Part shown: one piece after another, positions 8,729-17,965 of the stretch | How positions within the stretch are numbered: position 1 is the first letter of the stretch | Layout of the letters: each line of letters opens with the position of its first letter | Assembly (NCBI GenBank): GCA_963745955.1 | Contig: CAVUZI010000011.1 | Span: 372,001 to 436,000 of the forward strand | From: Bog-756 sp963745955 | GTDB taxonomy: Bacteria > Actinomycetota > Acidimicrobiia > Acidimicrobiales > RAAP-2 | Direction of reading: 5' to 3' | Length of the DNA: 64,000 nt | Made by a program: the position numbers and the translations under genes | The notes under the pieces: model-generated | Seen by the model: only the letters and a program-made list of their open reading frames with translations | What the model was told of the DNA's origin: nothing | The model's database searches: none

Positions 8729-11680
8729 TCAGCCCGACTTGGTCTTGGGGGGGGAGGTCGTGGTAGTGGTCGAGGAGGGGGAGGTCGTGGTGGTCAAGGA
8801 CGAGGAGCCCGTAATCGGGGCCGTGCCGGTCAGCTGCTGCACTTCCTGGAGGTAGGACTCGAGGTTGTTGATATCGGTCTGATAGTCGCCCAGATTCCCC
8901 GATTTCAGGTCAGCCTGTGACTTCTGCCACGACTGCTGGGCCTCGGCCAGGAGGGCACGGATCTCAGGCGAGAGCGTGGCGGTGGCGTTGTTGTTGTTGC
9001 CGGATGCCGTCGAGACCGGAGCCGAGAACACCTGGGACAGTGCCGACGAGAGCGAGGGGCCGATCGCTGGCGTGAGATTCCCGTAGACGGCGATCACCTG
9101 TTGCAACTCGGGGATGGAATTTCGCGACGACTCCACATAGACAGGTTGGATGTAGAGCAGCGAATCGGCCACCGGGATCATCAAGACGTTGCCCAGGAGT
9201 ACCGAGGATCCGTTCTGGTTCAAAAGTGAGATCTTGCTCGACACCTCCGCGGTGCCGTCGATCTTGGCCGCCACGATCGCCGGACCGTTGACCGGATTGT
9301 TCCGCGGCGTGACGAACATCTGCAACTGGCCGTAGTGGCCGGGGTCGGAGCCTGCGATCATGAAACCGGACAGCGTTTGGATCTGGCTCTGCCCCGATAT
9401 CGGCACAAAGGCGTCGAGCAGGTTGAAGGACTGCTGGTTCTGGCCCGGCACCTTCATCACCTGGTAGATCGGCGCCATGGGAACCAGCTGACCGGTGGAG
9501 ACCTCCTCGCCCTGGGCGTTGGTGGTGGTGAGGGTCTGGAGGGCCTGGGACGGCGAACCTGATCCCGGTGACGGGGACAGCGCCCATGCGTCGGCCGCGC
9601 TGTAGAAGCTGGAGGCGTTGGTGATGTGGTACTTCCCGTACATGGAAGCCTGCACCGTGAAGATGTCTTCGGGATAGCGCAGATGGGCCTTGAGTTCCGG
9701 GCTCATCTTCGACGCCGAGGTGAACACGCCTGGGAAGGCGCTCTCATAGGTGCGGATGATCGGATCGTTGGGCTCCATCACGTAGAAGGTCATCTTGCCC
9801 GTGTAGGCGTTGATCAGCACTTTCACCGAGTTGCGCACGTAGTTGAAGTTCTGGTTGAGCCCGCTGGTGGCGGGAAGCGCAGTGGTGTTCGCGTTCTGCG
9901 CGTAGGGATAGTTGTCGGTGGTGGTGTACGCGTCCTGGATCCAGTAGATCTGGCCGTGGAGCAGAATGGGATACGGGTCGGAATCGAGGCTGAGGAAGGG
10001 CGCGGCCTTGGACACCCGAGCCTGCACTCCCCGGTCGAACATCAGCCGGGACTGGCTGGTGATCTGGTTGGAGATGAGGAGGTTGAAGTCGCTGAACCGG
10101 ACGGCGAACATGGCCTGGATGAAGAAGTTCGAGAGCTGCACGCCCCCGTCGCCCGCGTAGTGGGTCTCGTCATTGGTCCCGTTGGTGAGCTGGTAGTTCA
10201 TCTCCGGCTGTTTGGTGTTGGCCACCACGTAGCCGGCGTTGTTGAGCCCGAAGTACACGGAGGGCTGGGTGATGGTGGGCAGTCCACTGTTCGAGACCGG
10301 AGGGACGCCACCCACGGCGAACTCGGGGTCGCCATTGTCGGTGGCGACATTCGCCGGCGAGATGATCATGCCGTAGCCGTGGGTGTACTGCAGCGTGGTG
10401 TTCACCCACGAAGAGGACGGGAGGTCGTTCGGGTTGATCTCTCGAACGCCCACGACCGCCGGGGTCTCCGTTCCGTTGACCATGTACCGGTCCACAGCAA
10501 GGCTGTTGAACTGGTACTGGGTACGGAGGTCCTGCAACTTGTCGAAGGTCTGCTGCGTCTGGGTCGGATCCCACAGCCGGACGTTGGCCAGGGTGTCGCC
10601 GTTGGCCGAAAGCTCTGAGGCGGTGAGATTCGTCGTCGCCGGGTACGCCACGCTCTGGACATTGTCGAGACCCATGGCCGTCCGGGTGGCGTCGATGTTC
10701 CGCTGGATGTAGGGCCGCTCGAGATTGTTCTGCGATGGGTTCACCTTGAGCGCCTGGACGGCAGCCGGATAGATGGTGCCCGCGGTGAGCGCCACCAGAA
10801 ACCACAGCCCCACCCCGAGTATTGGCAACGCCCACCCCTGGCGACGGATGTTGTAGATGAGCAGGACCGCGGCGGCCAGCGACACCAGGATGAGGAGCTC
10901 GAGGGCCGGGAGGCGGGCATGCACGTCGGTGTAACCCGCGCCATGCACGTACCCGTTGGAGGACAGGTCGAGGTTGAAACGGGCCAGGTAGTAGCCGACC
11001 GCCTTGACCAGTGCCAGCAATCCGAGGATGACCGAGATGTGGGCTTTCACCGCCGGGCGCACCCGCGGGCGCGACCCCTGCATCCGGATCCCTCCGTTGA
11101 GGTAGTGGCTGAGCATCGTGGCCAAGAGCACCAGAAACAGAGCCACCAGGGCCCAGTGGACCAGGAACTGCTCGAAGGGCAGCGTCATCACGAAGTAGGC
11201 GACGTTACGGTGGAACTGCGGGTCCGTCGCATCGAACGGTGTGCTGTGGCGGAACAGGATCCAGTTGTTCCACTGTCCGATGGCCTGGGATCCGACGATC
11301 AGGGAGAGCACGACCACCACACCGGCCCGGAGCCACCGTGCGTAAGGACCGATCACCTCCTGATACCGCTTCACGAACTCGTCTTCGGCGTCGAGGGTGG
11401 GCCCTTTCGGCGCCAGGCGTTCGGCGACCAACAGGCTGGTCATCAACAAGATGGCGAAGATGACCGCGAACGTCACCATCAGCCCGGCCTTGATCTCGAA
11501 GAGCTTGAGCCACACCGAGTGCAGGTTGACCGAGGAGAACCACAGGGCGTCGGTGTAGAAGATGGCAAAGGTCCGCAGGGAGGCGAACAAGATGATCAAA
11601 ACGATCACAACGGCGATGATCCACCGGCGGCGACGCGTCGGCGGGCGCGGGATCTGAGGGATGTCACTGGGGGGGCGCAC
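8729..11680 (-). CDS. UPF0182 family large membrane protein
   Basis: This 983-residue protein matches the actinobacterial UPF0182 (COG1615) family. The N-terminal 330 residues or so hold about seven transmembrane helices, beginning RRWIIAVVIVLIILFASLRT. A long extracytoplasmic domain of about 600 residues follows, and the protein ends in a Thr/Ser/Pro-rich tail. The function of the family is not established. The GTG start follows a TAGGCT box by 6 nt. The tail, made of TTTTSPSS-like runs, is low complexity and probably wall-spanning. Confidence 0.9.
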   Translation of the reverse strand: MRPPSDIPQIPRPPTRRRRWIIAVVIVLIILFASLRTFAIFYTDALWFSSVNLHSVWLKLFEIKAGLMVTFAVIFAILLMTSLLVAERLAPKGPTLDAEDEFVKRYQEVIGPYARWLRAGVVVVLSLIVGSQAIGQWNNWILFRHSTPFDATDPQFHRNVAYFVMTLPFEQFLVHWALVALFLVLLATMLSHYLNGGIRMQGSRPRVRPAVKAHISVILGLLALVKAVGYYLARFNLDLSSNGYVHGAGYTDVHARLPALELLILVSLAAAVLLIYNIRRQGWALPILGVGLWFLVALTAGTIYPAAVQALKVNPSQNNLERPYIQRNIDATRTAMGLDNVQSVAYPATTNLTASELSANGDTLANVRLWDPTQTQQTFDKLQDLRTQYQFNSLAVDRYMVNGTETPAVVGVREINPNDLPSSSWVNTTLQYTHGYGMIISPANVATDNGDPEFAVGGVPPVSNSGLPTITQPSVYFGLNNAGYVVANTKQPEMNYQLTNGTNDETHYAGDGGVQLSNFFIQAMFAVRFSDFNLLISNQITSQSRLMFDRGVQARVSKAAPFLSLDSDPYPILLHGQIYWIQDAYTTTDNYPYAQNANTTALPATSGLNQNFNYVRNSVKVLINAYTGKMTFYVMEPNDPIIRTYESAFPGVFTSASKMSPELKAHLRYPEDIFTVQASMYGKYHITNASSFYSAADAWALSPSPGSGSPSQALQTLTTTNAQGEEVSTGQLVPMAPIYQVMKVPGQNQQSFNLLDAFVPISGQSQIQTLSGFMIAGSDPGHYGQLQMFVTPRNNPVNGPAIVAAKIDGTAEVSSKISLLNQNGSSVLLGNVLMIPVADSLLYIQPVYVESSRNSIPELQQVIAVYGNLTPAIGPSLSSALSQVFSAPVSTASGNNNNATATLSPEIRALLAEAQQSWQKSQADLKSGNLGDYQTDINNLESYLQEVQQLTGTAPITGSSSLTTTTSPSSTTTTTSPPKTKSG

Positions 11681-11686
11681 GGCTGA

Positions 11687-11692
11687 AGCCTA
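11687..11692 (-). promoter_or_regulatory. -10 box TAGGCT, leaderless start of the UPF0182 gene
   Basis: TAGGCT lies 6 nt before the GTG at 11680. It overlaps the stop region of the DivIVA-like gene upstream, so the two genes are transcribed separately or with an internal promoter. Confidence 0.6.
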
Positions 11693-13573
11693 TGTTGCGG
11701 AGCGCGTCAAGAGGCATCGACACCCAGGGTGGGCCGGTGGACGCAGGTGCCCGGTGGGGAATTCCTGGCCCGGCTGCTGAGCACCGCTGAGGCCGTTGTC
11801 CTCGCAATCGGGACACGGGGCGTCACCAGAGCCGGACACGGCCACCCACTCCAATTGGGCGTCGGCGACAGCCGCCATGGTGCCGGCCGAGAACGCCGAC
11901 ACCACGTGGTCACCGGCCAGTCGCTCGATGCGCTCACCCTTCCACTCCCGGAAGGCGGACCCGACGTGTTCGGCTACCACTGCCTCGTCGGCATCGGCCA
12001 GACCGGCCTCGTCGTCCGAGAGCCGCCGGCGCAACGGACCCACCACCGCCTCGGCCAGATCATGGGCGATCCCCACCAGCACGTCTGTCCGGGGGCCCTG
12101 TGTCGCCTCGGGGCCGACGAACGAGACGCCGGCCACGGCGGCCTGCTCCAGGGCGGGCAGCGCCGCCGTTGCGTAGCTGTCCACGTGCTCGGTCTCGTCG
12201 GGGAGCAACTGGATCGACCAGGGCGATCCACCCGACCTGAGGCTGTCGAGCAGCTCGTTCTGGCTGTCCTGGAGCGTTCGCTTCAGGCGGCGGGCCAGGG
12301 AGGTCACGATGGGATCGATGAGCTCGTCGCGACGGACGGCGAGCGGGTTCCGCTCTTCGGGGGGCTGGTCGTCCTCCTCGTCGGCCTCTTCCTCACCTTC
12401 GGTCTGCTCCTCGCCTCTCGGCCCCCGACCCGGTGGCTCGCCGGCGTCCGCCTCTGCGTCGGCGGCTTCTCCGGGCGCCGGACCCCCGGCCGGCGAATCG
12501 GTGTCCCCGCGGGCGGCGCGGATCTTGGCGAAGAGGGCATCGACCGGCGACTCCTCGGCGGAAGCCGGCTCGTCGTCGGCGCTTCCGGCACCGCCAGCCG
12601 GGCCTCCGCCGACCGGCGGCTCCCCACCGGGTCCGGTACCGACCTCGTCGACCTCGACCATCTCGACCGCTTCGACTGCCTCGACCGCTTCGACTGCCTC
12701 GTCACCTTCGACCGGTGATTTCGGTGTCACGCGCAACAGCTCCGCGTCGGCGGAGGCCGCGGCCTCCTCGGCCAGCAACAGCGCCGCCACCTCTTCGGGT
12801 GTGCCCTCATCGGGACGCCCGGCCGCCTGTCGGCCGGCCTCCTCGGCCGCCAAGCGGGCGTTGTCCTCGGCGGCGAACAGGTCCTCGGCGATCGTGTCGA
12901 TGGAACGGCGGACGTCCTGGACCGTCTCCGTCAGCCGCTCGCGGCCGGCGCGCAGCTGTTCGATCTGGGCGTGGAGCACCTTGCGGCGTTTGGAGAGGTC
13001 GGCCAGCACGCGGGATCGGAGACCCTGGGCCTCGTCGACCATGGCTCGACACTGCTCGCGGGCGTTGGACAAAAGGTCGTCCGCCTCGTTGCGCGCCCGC
13101 TCGATCTCGGCGGCAGCCTGCTGGTTGGTCCGCTCGAGGAGCTCGACCACCTCGGCGTCGGCGTTGGCACGATGTTCGGTCAATCGGGCCTCGGTCTGGG
13201 TGCGGGTCTGCTCGATCTCCTCCTGCGCCTCGGTGAGGAGGCGGGTTGCCTCCGCGTCCGCCTTGGCCACGATCTCTTCCGCTGCTTCGTGGGCGCTGTG
13301 GAGCACCCGGGCCGTCTCCGTGCCCAGGGCTGCAGTCAACGCGGCGTCGTCGAGGACGGGGTTGGCCGCCCGGTGCTCGGCGTCGGCGACCTCCTGGATG
13401 AGCTGGTTCTCACGTTCGGCGATGGCCTGAAGGCCAACGGCCAGAGACTCCAGATAGGCACGCACCTCGTTGGGATCGAAGCCTCGTCGCACCGAGCCGA
13501 ACGTGTGACGAGCCACTTCGTCCGGAGCCAGGTGGGAGGAGGAGGTGATGGACCTCAATCGTTCCTCGGGCAT
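11690..13573 (-). CDS. DivIVA-domain coiled-coil protein with Cys/His-rich phage-head-like C-terminus
   Basis: This 627-residue protein opens with a DivIVA-type segment (HTFGSVRRGFDPNEVRAYLE, about residues 23-43). A long coiled coil runs to about residue 260, followed by an acidic Pro/Gly/Glu-rich linker with Glu-Ala-Val repeats (about 290-420). The alpha-helical C-terminal domain ends with Cys587-x2-Cys590, His609, His615, Cys618 and Cys620. That tail, CPDCEDNG ... FPTGH ... PAHPGCRC, resembles the terminal motif of Mu-F/SPP1 gp7-type phage head-morphogenesis proteins and probably binds zinc. DivIVA proteins mark curved membrane and recruit polar-growth machinery. The C-terminal addition is unusual and its role unknown. 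Confidence 0.8.
   Translation of the reverse strand: MPEERLRSITSSSHLAPDEVARHTFGSVRRGFDPNEVRAYLESLAVGLQAIAERENQLIQEVADAEHRAANPVLDDAALTAALGTETARVLHSAHEAAEEIVAKADAEATRLLTEAQEEIEQTRTQTEARLTEHRANADAEVVELLERTNQQAAAEIERARNEADDLLSNAREQCRAMVDEAQGLRSRVLADLSKRRKVLHAQIEQLRAGRERLTETVQDVRRSIDTIAEDLFAAEDNARLAAEEAGRQAAGRPDEGTPEEVAALLLAEEAAASADAELLRVTPKSPVEGDEAVEAVEAVEAVEMVEVDEVGTGPGGEPPVGGGPAGGAGSADDEPASAEESPVDALFAKIRAARGDTDSPAGGPAPGEAADAEADAGEPPGRGPRGEEQTEGEEEADEEDDQPPEERNPLAVRRDELIDPIVTSLARRLKRTLQDSQNELLDSLRSGGSPWSIQLLPDETEHVDSYATAALPALEQAAVAGVSFVGPEATQGPRTDVLVGIAHDLAEAVVGPLRRRLSDDEAGLADADEAVVAEHVGSAFREWKGERIERLAGDHVVSAFSAGTMAAVADAQLEWVAVSGSGDAPCPDCEDNGLSGAQQPGQEFPTGHLRPPAHPGCRCLLTRSAT
12652..12712 (-). 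repeat. Short tandem repeats encoding Glu-Ala-Val units in the DivIVA-like protein
   Basis: Near-identical units reading GTCGAGGCA or GTCGAAGCG on the minus strand encode four consecutive EAV-type triplets, degenerating to EMVEVDEV. They lie in the acidic linker between the coiled coil and the C-terminal domain. Copy number may vary between strains. Confidence 0.6.
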
Positions 13574-13580
13574 GGGCGAG

Positions 13581-13586
13581 AGCCTA
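13581..13586 (-). promoter_or_regulatory. -10 box TAGGCT, leaderless start of the DivIVA-like gene
   Basis: TAGGCT lies 7 nt before the ATG at 13573, identical in sequence to the boxes before the UPF0182, MoxR and icd genes. Confidence 0.6.
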
Positions 13587-13609
13587 CGACTGCCCGTCCT
13601 CCAATCCGG

Positions 13610-14832
13610 TCATCCCGTGGCCCCGGAGGGGGCTGGCGGCATCTTGGGCACCGAACCGCCGTGGGCGGCCAGGATGGCCAGGACCTGGTCGAGGGTGGAG
13701 ACACGATAGATCTTGAGCCCCGGCCGGTCCTTGCTCATCGCCTCCTTGTACTCCGGGACGGGCACGAAGAAGATCGAGGCACCGGCGTTCTCGACGGCGA
13801 CCGTCTTCTGGGGGACACCCCCGACGTCGCCCACGTTCCCCTGGCTGTCGATGGTGCCGGTGGCGGCCACGGTGCGACCACCGGTGAGGGACCCCTTGTC
13901 CAGGGCGTCGATCACGCCGAGGGTCATGGCCAGCCCGGCCGACGGGCCACCGATGTTGGTCACGTTGATGGACACCGGGAACGGGTAGGTGAAGTCGACC
14001 TGGTCCTCGGTGTCGATACCGAGGTCCAGGGGCCTCAACGGGCCGGGGCCCACGTCGACAAGGGTCCGTTTGAGGGTGACGACCACGGGAGCCGGGCGGG
14101 CCGTGCCCCCCCTCCTCACGGTGAGGGTCACCGTCTGGCCGGAGTGGTAGTGGGACAACGCGGCGGTCAGCTCGTCGGCATCGAGGGTGGCCACCCCGTC
14201 GACGGCGGTGATCACATCACCCACATTGAGCACCGGGTAGGCGGGCGTGCCCGGATAGATGCCGGAGACGACCGCTCCGGACGGGGTGGCGGTGACCTTG
14301 TACCCGAGGTGTCGAAGTGCAGCCGTTTTGGCATCCGCCTCGGCCTGTGACATCTGGAGTGCCCCCTGGGCTCCAAGTTCGGACGGAGAGGTGCCACCGG
14401 TGACGTCCTCCAAGGGATAGAGGGCCGTGTCGCTCTGGAGCTTGTAGAAGAGGTAGGACAGTGCGGTGACCCTCCCCTCCTCGACGTCGGTGAGCAGCAC
14501 CGGGTGCCTGACCGGATGCCGCTTGTCCGCCGGCACGGTGATGAACTGCTGGACGGACTGGGCCGTCCCGGGTTGGATGGCGTAGTAGTTGAGGTTGATG
14601 CGGGACGCCACCCCCACGGCCAGCACGACCACGATGAAGACGACCCAGGGCCACCGCCGGCGCCGGCGGGTATCCGGACCCCGAGACTGGTCCTCTCCCC
14701 CCGGCTGGCGATGGGTAGGGAACCGGCCGGCGGCGACTGGGCATCAGGCGCGGGAGGCCCGTTCGGGCCCCGCCCGTCTCCGGCACGCGAACCTGCCACC
14801 GCTGCTCCCACTTGCTCATCGTCCCCGGTCAT
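13610..14832 (-). CDS. Lon-like (S16) protease with PDZ domain, YlbL type; apparent frameshift near 14700
   Basis: The protein has an N-terminal membrane anchor (RRWPWVVFIVVVLAVGV) and a PDZ-like domain (about SGIYPGTPAYPVLNVGDVIT). A Lon-type catalytic domain follows, with the Ser in GGPSAGLAMT and the Lys in GGVPQKT, giving an intact Ser-Lys dyad. It is probably an extracytoplasmic protease. In its frame no ATG, GTG or TTG precedes the anchor before a stop at 14744-14746; the only in-frame start (GTG 14632) would cut into the membrane helix. A good start, ATG 14832 (MTGDDEQVGAAV), is in the neighbouring frame. One extra G in the six-base run at 14697-14702 would join them, so an undercalled homopolymer is the likely explanation. 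Confidence 0.75.
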
Positions 14833-14841
14833 AGTGGTGTT

Positions 14842-15519
14842 GTGGTCACTCCTCCGTCTCCGGATCCGTCGGTGCCCGGCGGAGCCCACGATCCCGCCCA
14901 GAAGACTGCCACGGAACTTCTCCGAGCTGACGTCACCGAGCGTCGGCGGGCCGCGGCCCTGGCCGGTCATGTGGGGGACGAACCCGCGGCGCGTGTCGCC
15001 TTGGGCGATGATGACGCCGCGGTCCGGTCGACGGCCCTCGGCGCCCTCGACCGGCTCGGGGTGCTGACCGAGTCAGACGTCCGGTCGGCGGTGACCGACC
15101 CTTCTCCAAATGTCCGGCGACGCGCTTGCGAACTGGCCAAGGTCTTCCCTGCTGTCGACATCTCGAACGCGTTGGACGACCACGATTGGTCGGTGGTGGA
15201 GATGGCCGCCTGGGTGCTGGGCGAGCGGCAGGATGTATCAGCGGTGCCCTCCCTGGTCGAGTTGGCCTCGGTCGGAACGGGCCACTCCGACCCACTGTGC
15301 CGCGAAGCTGCTGTCGCCGCGCTCGGAGCCATCGGCGACCCCGCAGGGCTGCCCGCCGTCCTGGCCGCCCTCGAGGACAAGCCGGCCGTCCGCCGGCGCG
15401 CCGCCGTGGCTCTGGCCGCATTCGACGATCCCGCGGTCGAGCCCGCGCTCCGACGGTGCCTCGAGGATCGTGACTGGCAGGTCCGTCAGGTGGCCGAGGA
15501 CCTGCTCGCCGTGGAGTGA
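14842..15519 (+). CDS. HEAT-repeat protein
   Basis: This protein of about 225 residues consists of four to five HEAT/armadillo-like helical pairs, for example DDDAAVRSTALGALDRLG, DHDWSVVEMAAWVLGE and DRDWQVRQVAEDLLAVE. Such solenoids act as protein-interaction scaffolds, and no catalytic motif is present. The start is uncertain: GTG 14842 fits the fold, but it lies only 9 bp from the divergent protease ATG and has no ribosome site; an in-frame ATG exists at 14812. It is convergent with mreB. Confidence 0.7.
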   Translation: MVTPPSPDPSVPGGAHDPAQKTATELLRADVTERRRAAALAGHVGDEPAARVALGDDDAAVRSTALGALDRLGVLTESDVRSAVTDPSPNVRRRACELAKVFPAVDISNALDDHDWSVVEMAAWVLGERQDVSAVPSLVELASVGTGHSDPLCREAAVAALGAIGDPAGLPAVLAALEDKPAVRRRAAVALAAFDDPAVEPALRRCLEDRDWQVRQVAEDLLAVE

Positions 15520-15528
15520 TCCGTGCGG

Positions 15529-16533
15529 TCAGGTCTCCGCGGCGGCGAAGATGGGGCGAAGGCTGTCGAACGAATCGAGGCAGATCCCGGCACCCAGCAC
15601 CACGCACTCGAGTGGCGTGGCCACCAGATGGACTGGCACCTCGGTCTCATCGGCGAGGCGATTGGCCAGGCCCCGGAGCATCGCTCCCCCACCCACCAGA
15701 TGGATTCCCTCGTAGATGATGTCCTGCGCCAGCTCCGGGGGCGATTCGGCCAGGCACCCCACCACGGTGTCGACGATCAGTTCGACCTGATCGCGGAGGG
15801 CGTAGCGCACCTCCTCCGGCGAGAGGACCACAGTCTTCGGCAGGCCGGTCCTGATCTCACGACCCCGTACCTCGGCCTTGACCTCGTCGGCGTAGGGCAG
15901 GGCCGACCCGATGGCCAGTTTGAGCTCCTCGCCGGTACGTTCACCGATGGCCACCCCGTGCTCGTGGCGAACGTAGTGCTGGATGGCGGCGTCCATGTCG
16001 AAGCCGCCGCAGCGAATGGCCTGGGAGGCGACCACCCCGCCGAGTGAGATGACTGCGGTCTCTGTCGTGCCACCTCCCACGTCCACCACCATGTTGCCCA
16101 CCGGCTCGTGGATGTCCAGTCCGGCCCCGATCGCCGCGGCCATGGGCTGTTCGATGAGATGGGCCGCGGACGCGCCGGCGCGGCGCGCGGCCTCCTTCAC
16201 CGCCCGGCGCTCGACGGAGGTGATCGCCGACGGCACGCAGATGAGCACCCGGGGCCGATTCAGCTTGGTGACCCCGGCGCGCCGGAGGAGCAGCCGGATC
16301 ATCCGTTCGGTGATCTCGAAATCGGTGATGGCCCCTTCGCGCAAGGGCCGGACGGCCACGATGTAGCCGGGGGTCCGCCCGATCATCTTCCACGCCTCGT
16401 TCCCCACCGCGAGGACCTCGTGGGTCCGGGTGTTGAGGGCGATCACCGTGGGCTGGTTCAACACGATGCCCTTGCCCTTGGCATACACGAGGGTGTTGGC
16501 CGTCCCGAGATCGATAGCCAGGTCTCGAGCCAC
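15529..16533 (-). CDS. mreB: Rod-shape protein MreB (actin-like)
   Basis: This 334-residue protein has all actin-fold nucleotide motifs: phosphate-1 DLAIDLGTANTLVY near the start, phosphate-2 VVDVGGGTTETAVISLGG and the adenosine motif IHLVGGGAMLRG. MreB filaments guide lateral wall synthesis. No mreC, mreD or rodA is adjacent, which departs from the usual cluster. The start is the GTG at 16533, 6 nt after a TACGAT box; upstream frame extension has no support. MreB beside DivIVA-, Lon- and HtrA-type genes suggests an envelope-biogenesis neighbourhood. Confidence 0.93.
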   Translation of the reverse strand: MARDLAIDLGTANTLVYAKGKGIVLNQPTVIALNTRTHEVLAVGNEAWKMIGRTPGYIVAVRPLREGAITDFEITERMIRLLLRRAGVTKLNRPRVLICVPSAITSVERRAVKEAARRAGASAAHLIEQPMAAAIGAGLDIHEPVGNMVVDVGGGTTETAVISLGGVVASQAIRCGGFDMDAAIQHYVRHEHGVAIGERTGEELKLAIGSALPYADEVKAEVRGREIRTGLPKTVVLSPEEVRYALRDQVELIVDTVVGCLAESPPELAQDIIYEGIHLVGGGAMLRGLANRLADETEVPVHLVATPLECVVLGAGICLDSFDSLRPIFAAAET

Positions 16534-16539
16534 GCTGTC

Positions 16540-16545
16540 ATCGTA
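16540..16545 (-). promoter_or_regulatory. -10 box TACGAT, leaderless start of mreB
   Basis: TACGAT lies 6 nt before the GTG at 16533. No Shine-Dalgarno-like sequence is present between them. Confidence 0.5.
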
Positions 16546-16641
16546 GGGCCACCATGCACGCCGGCGTGATTGAGGGGCCGGTCCGGGCCTGTTGAGGCGG
16601 AGAGGATGGCGAGGCGACGCCCCTGACGGCGCCGTCATCGG

Positions 16642-16647
16642 TAACCT
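16642..16647 (+). promoter_or_regulatory. -10 box TAACCT, leaderless start of the HtrA-like gene
   Basis: TAACCT lies 7 nt before the GTG at 16655. It forms a divergent promoter pair with that of mreB. Confidence 0.5.
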
Positions 16648-16654
16648 CGGGTCC

Positions 16655-17965
16655 GTGGACGAAGACGACCAGGGCGGATCGGGTCGGGATCCCGAAGACG
16701 GCCGGTGGGACGAATCCGACAGCGAGAGCCTGCGCGGGTGGATCCATCCCGATGACCGGCCGTGGCGCCATCCATCGGAATCAGGCCGAGATTCCACCGG
16801 GGCGGGCCGCTGTCCGACGACGTACCAGCCCGCCGGCCAGGGCCGCAGCACCGCACCCTGGGTACTCGGCGGGGCCACGGCCTGTGTTGTCCTGGCGTTG
16901 GTGACGGCGGGCCTGGTCATGGCGGCCGCCGGCACCGACCAGTCCCCGAACGGCCGGAACGCCTATCTCGTGGGGACGCCGACCACCGACCCGGGATTGG
17001 GTCGGACAGCCGCGCACGCCACCATCGAGGCCATGGTGGCGTCGGTCCGCCCGTCGACGGTCGTCCTGCGGATCCACCGGGGGGGCCGCGTCACCTCCAC
17101 GACCGGTCTCGTCGCCGAGTCCGGCGGGATCATCGTGACCCTTGCACAGGAGCTGACGGGGGCGAGGTCGATCATCGCCATCGAGCCGGACGGGACCCGC
17201 CAGCAGGCGGCATTGGTCGGGATCGACCAGACGTCCGGTGTGGCCGTGCTCCGGATCGATGACGATCTTCCGGCCGCGACCTTCGACGACGACGATCTCC
17301 CGGTGGGGGCGGTCGCCGTTGCCGCCACCCTCGAGCCCCGCTCGAAGGCCCGCTCCACCCCCTCGTCCCTCGTCTACGCCGGCACCGTCGTCTCGACCGG
17401 ACAGGCGTTGGGTGTGGGCACGGAGACTACCCCCTTCTCCGCCACCATGGTCCGGGCACCACTTGTCCACGACGACCTCGGGTGCCCCCTGGTCGCCACA
17501 GACGGCCGCGTGATCGGCATGCTCGAACTGACCGAGGGGAAGGGGAGGTCGGCCATGGCCGTCTTCCTTCCGTCCGAGCTCGTGCTCGGGGTGGCGCTCC
17601 AACTCGTCGAATCGGGCACGGTGGCCCACGGCTGGGTGGGCATCCAGGCCAGTGACGCAGGGGCAACCGCGACGACACCCGACGGCACCATGGTGGCGTC
17701 CGCATCGACGAGTGACGGTGCCCGCGTGGACTCCGTCGAAGTCGACAGCCCGGCCTCGATGGCGGGATTGGAACCCGGAGATGTCATCACCGCCATCGAC
17801 GGGTTTCCAGTCCAATCAGCGGCGGAGCTGCGATCGCGCCTCTATCCCGACCCTCCGGGGACCGACCTGGCCGTGACGTTCGAGCGCGACGGGACCACTG
17901 CAGGTGTCTCGGTGGTCATGGCCGACCAGGACGGCGATGCACCGGAGGATGGCTCCTCGCCGTAG
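16655..17965 (+). CDS. HtrA-like PDZ protein lacking the protease triad (pseudoprotease)
   Basis: This 436-residue membrane-anchored protein has a charged cytoplasmic N-terminus, one transmembrane helix at about residues 68-91, a trypsin-like beta-barrel region and a C-terminal PDZ domain (MAGLEPGDVITAIDGFPV). The catalytic positions of HtrA are all replaced. The usual His-containing TNxHV is IIVTLAQELTGA, the Asp site DLAVL is SGVAVLRIDD, and GNSGGPL is DDLGCPLV. It therefore probably binds or regulates without cleaving. The start GTG is supported by the upstream TAACCT box. An intact HtrA is encoded 1.7 kb downstream and could be a partner (inference). Confidence 0.8.
   Translation: MDEDDQGGSGRDPEDGRWDESDSESLRGWIHPDDRPWRHPSESGRDSTGAGRCPTTYQPAGQGRSTAPWVLGGATACVVLALVTAGLVMAAAGTDQSPNGRNAYLVGTPTTDPGLGRTAAHATIEAMVASVRPSTVVLRIHRGGRVTSTTGLVAESGGIIVTLAQELTGARSIIAIEPDGTRQQAALVGIDQTSGVAVLRIDDDLPAATFDDDDLPVGAVAVAATLEPRSKARSTPSSLVYAGTVVSTGQALGVGTETTPFSATMVRAPLVHDDLGCPLVATDGRVIGMLELTEGKGRSAMAVFLPSELVLGVALQLVESGTVAHGWVGIQASDAGATATTPDGTMVASASTSDGARVDSVEVDSPASMAGLEPGDVITAIDGFPVQSAAELRSRLYPDPPGTDLAVTFERDGTTAGVSVVMADQDGDAPEDGSSP

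Noticed and set aside
13573..14350. Plus-strand frames opposite the DivIVA-like and Lon-like genes
   Set aside because: They mirror the highly biased codons of the true genes and show no domain or ribosome site.
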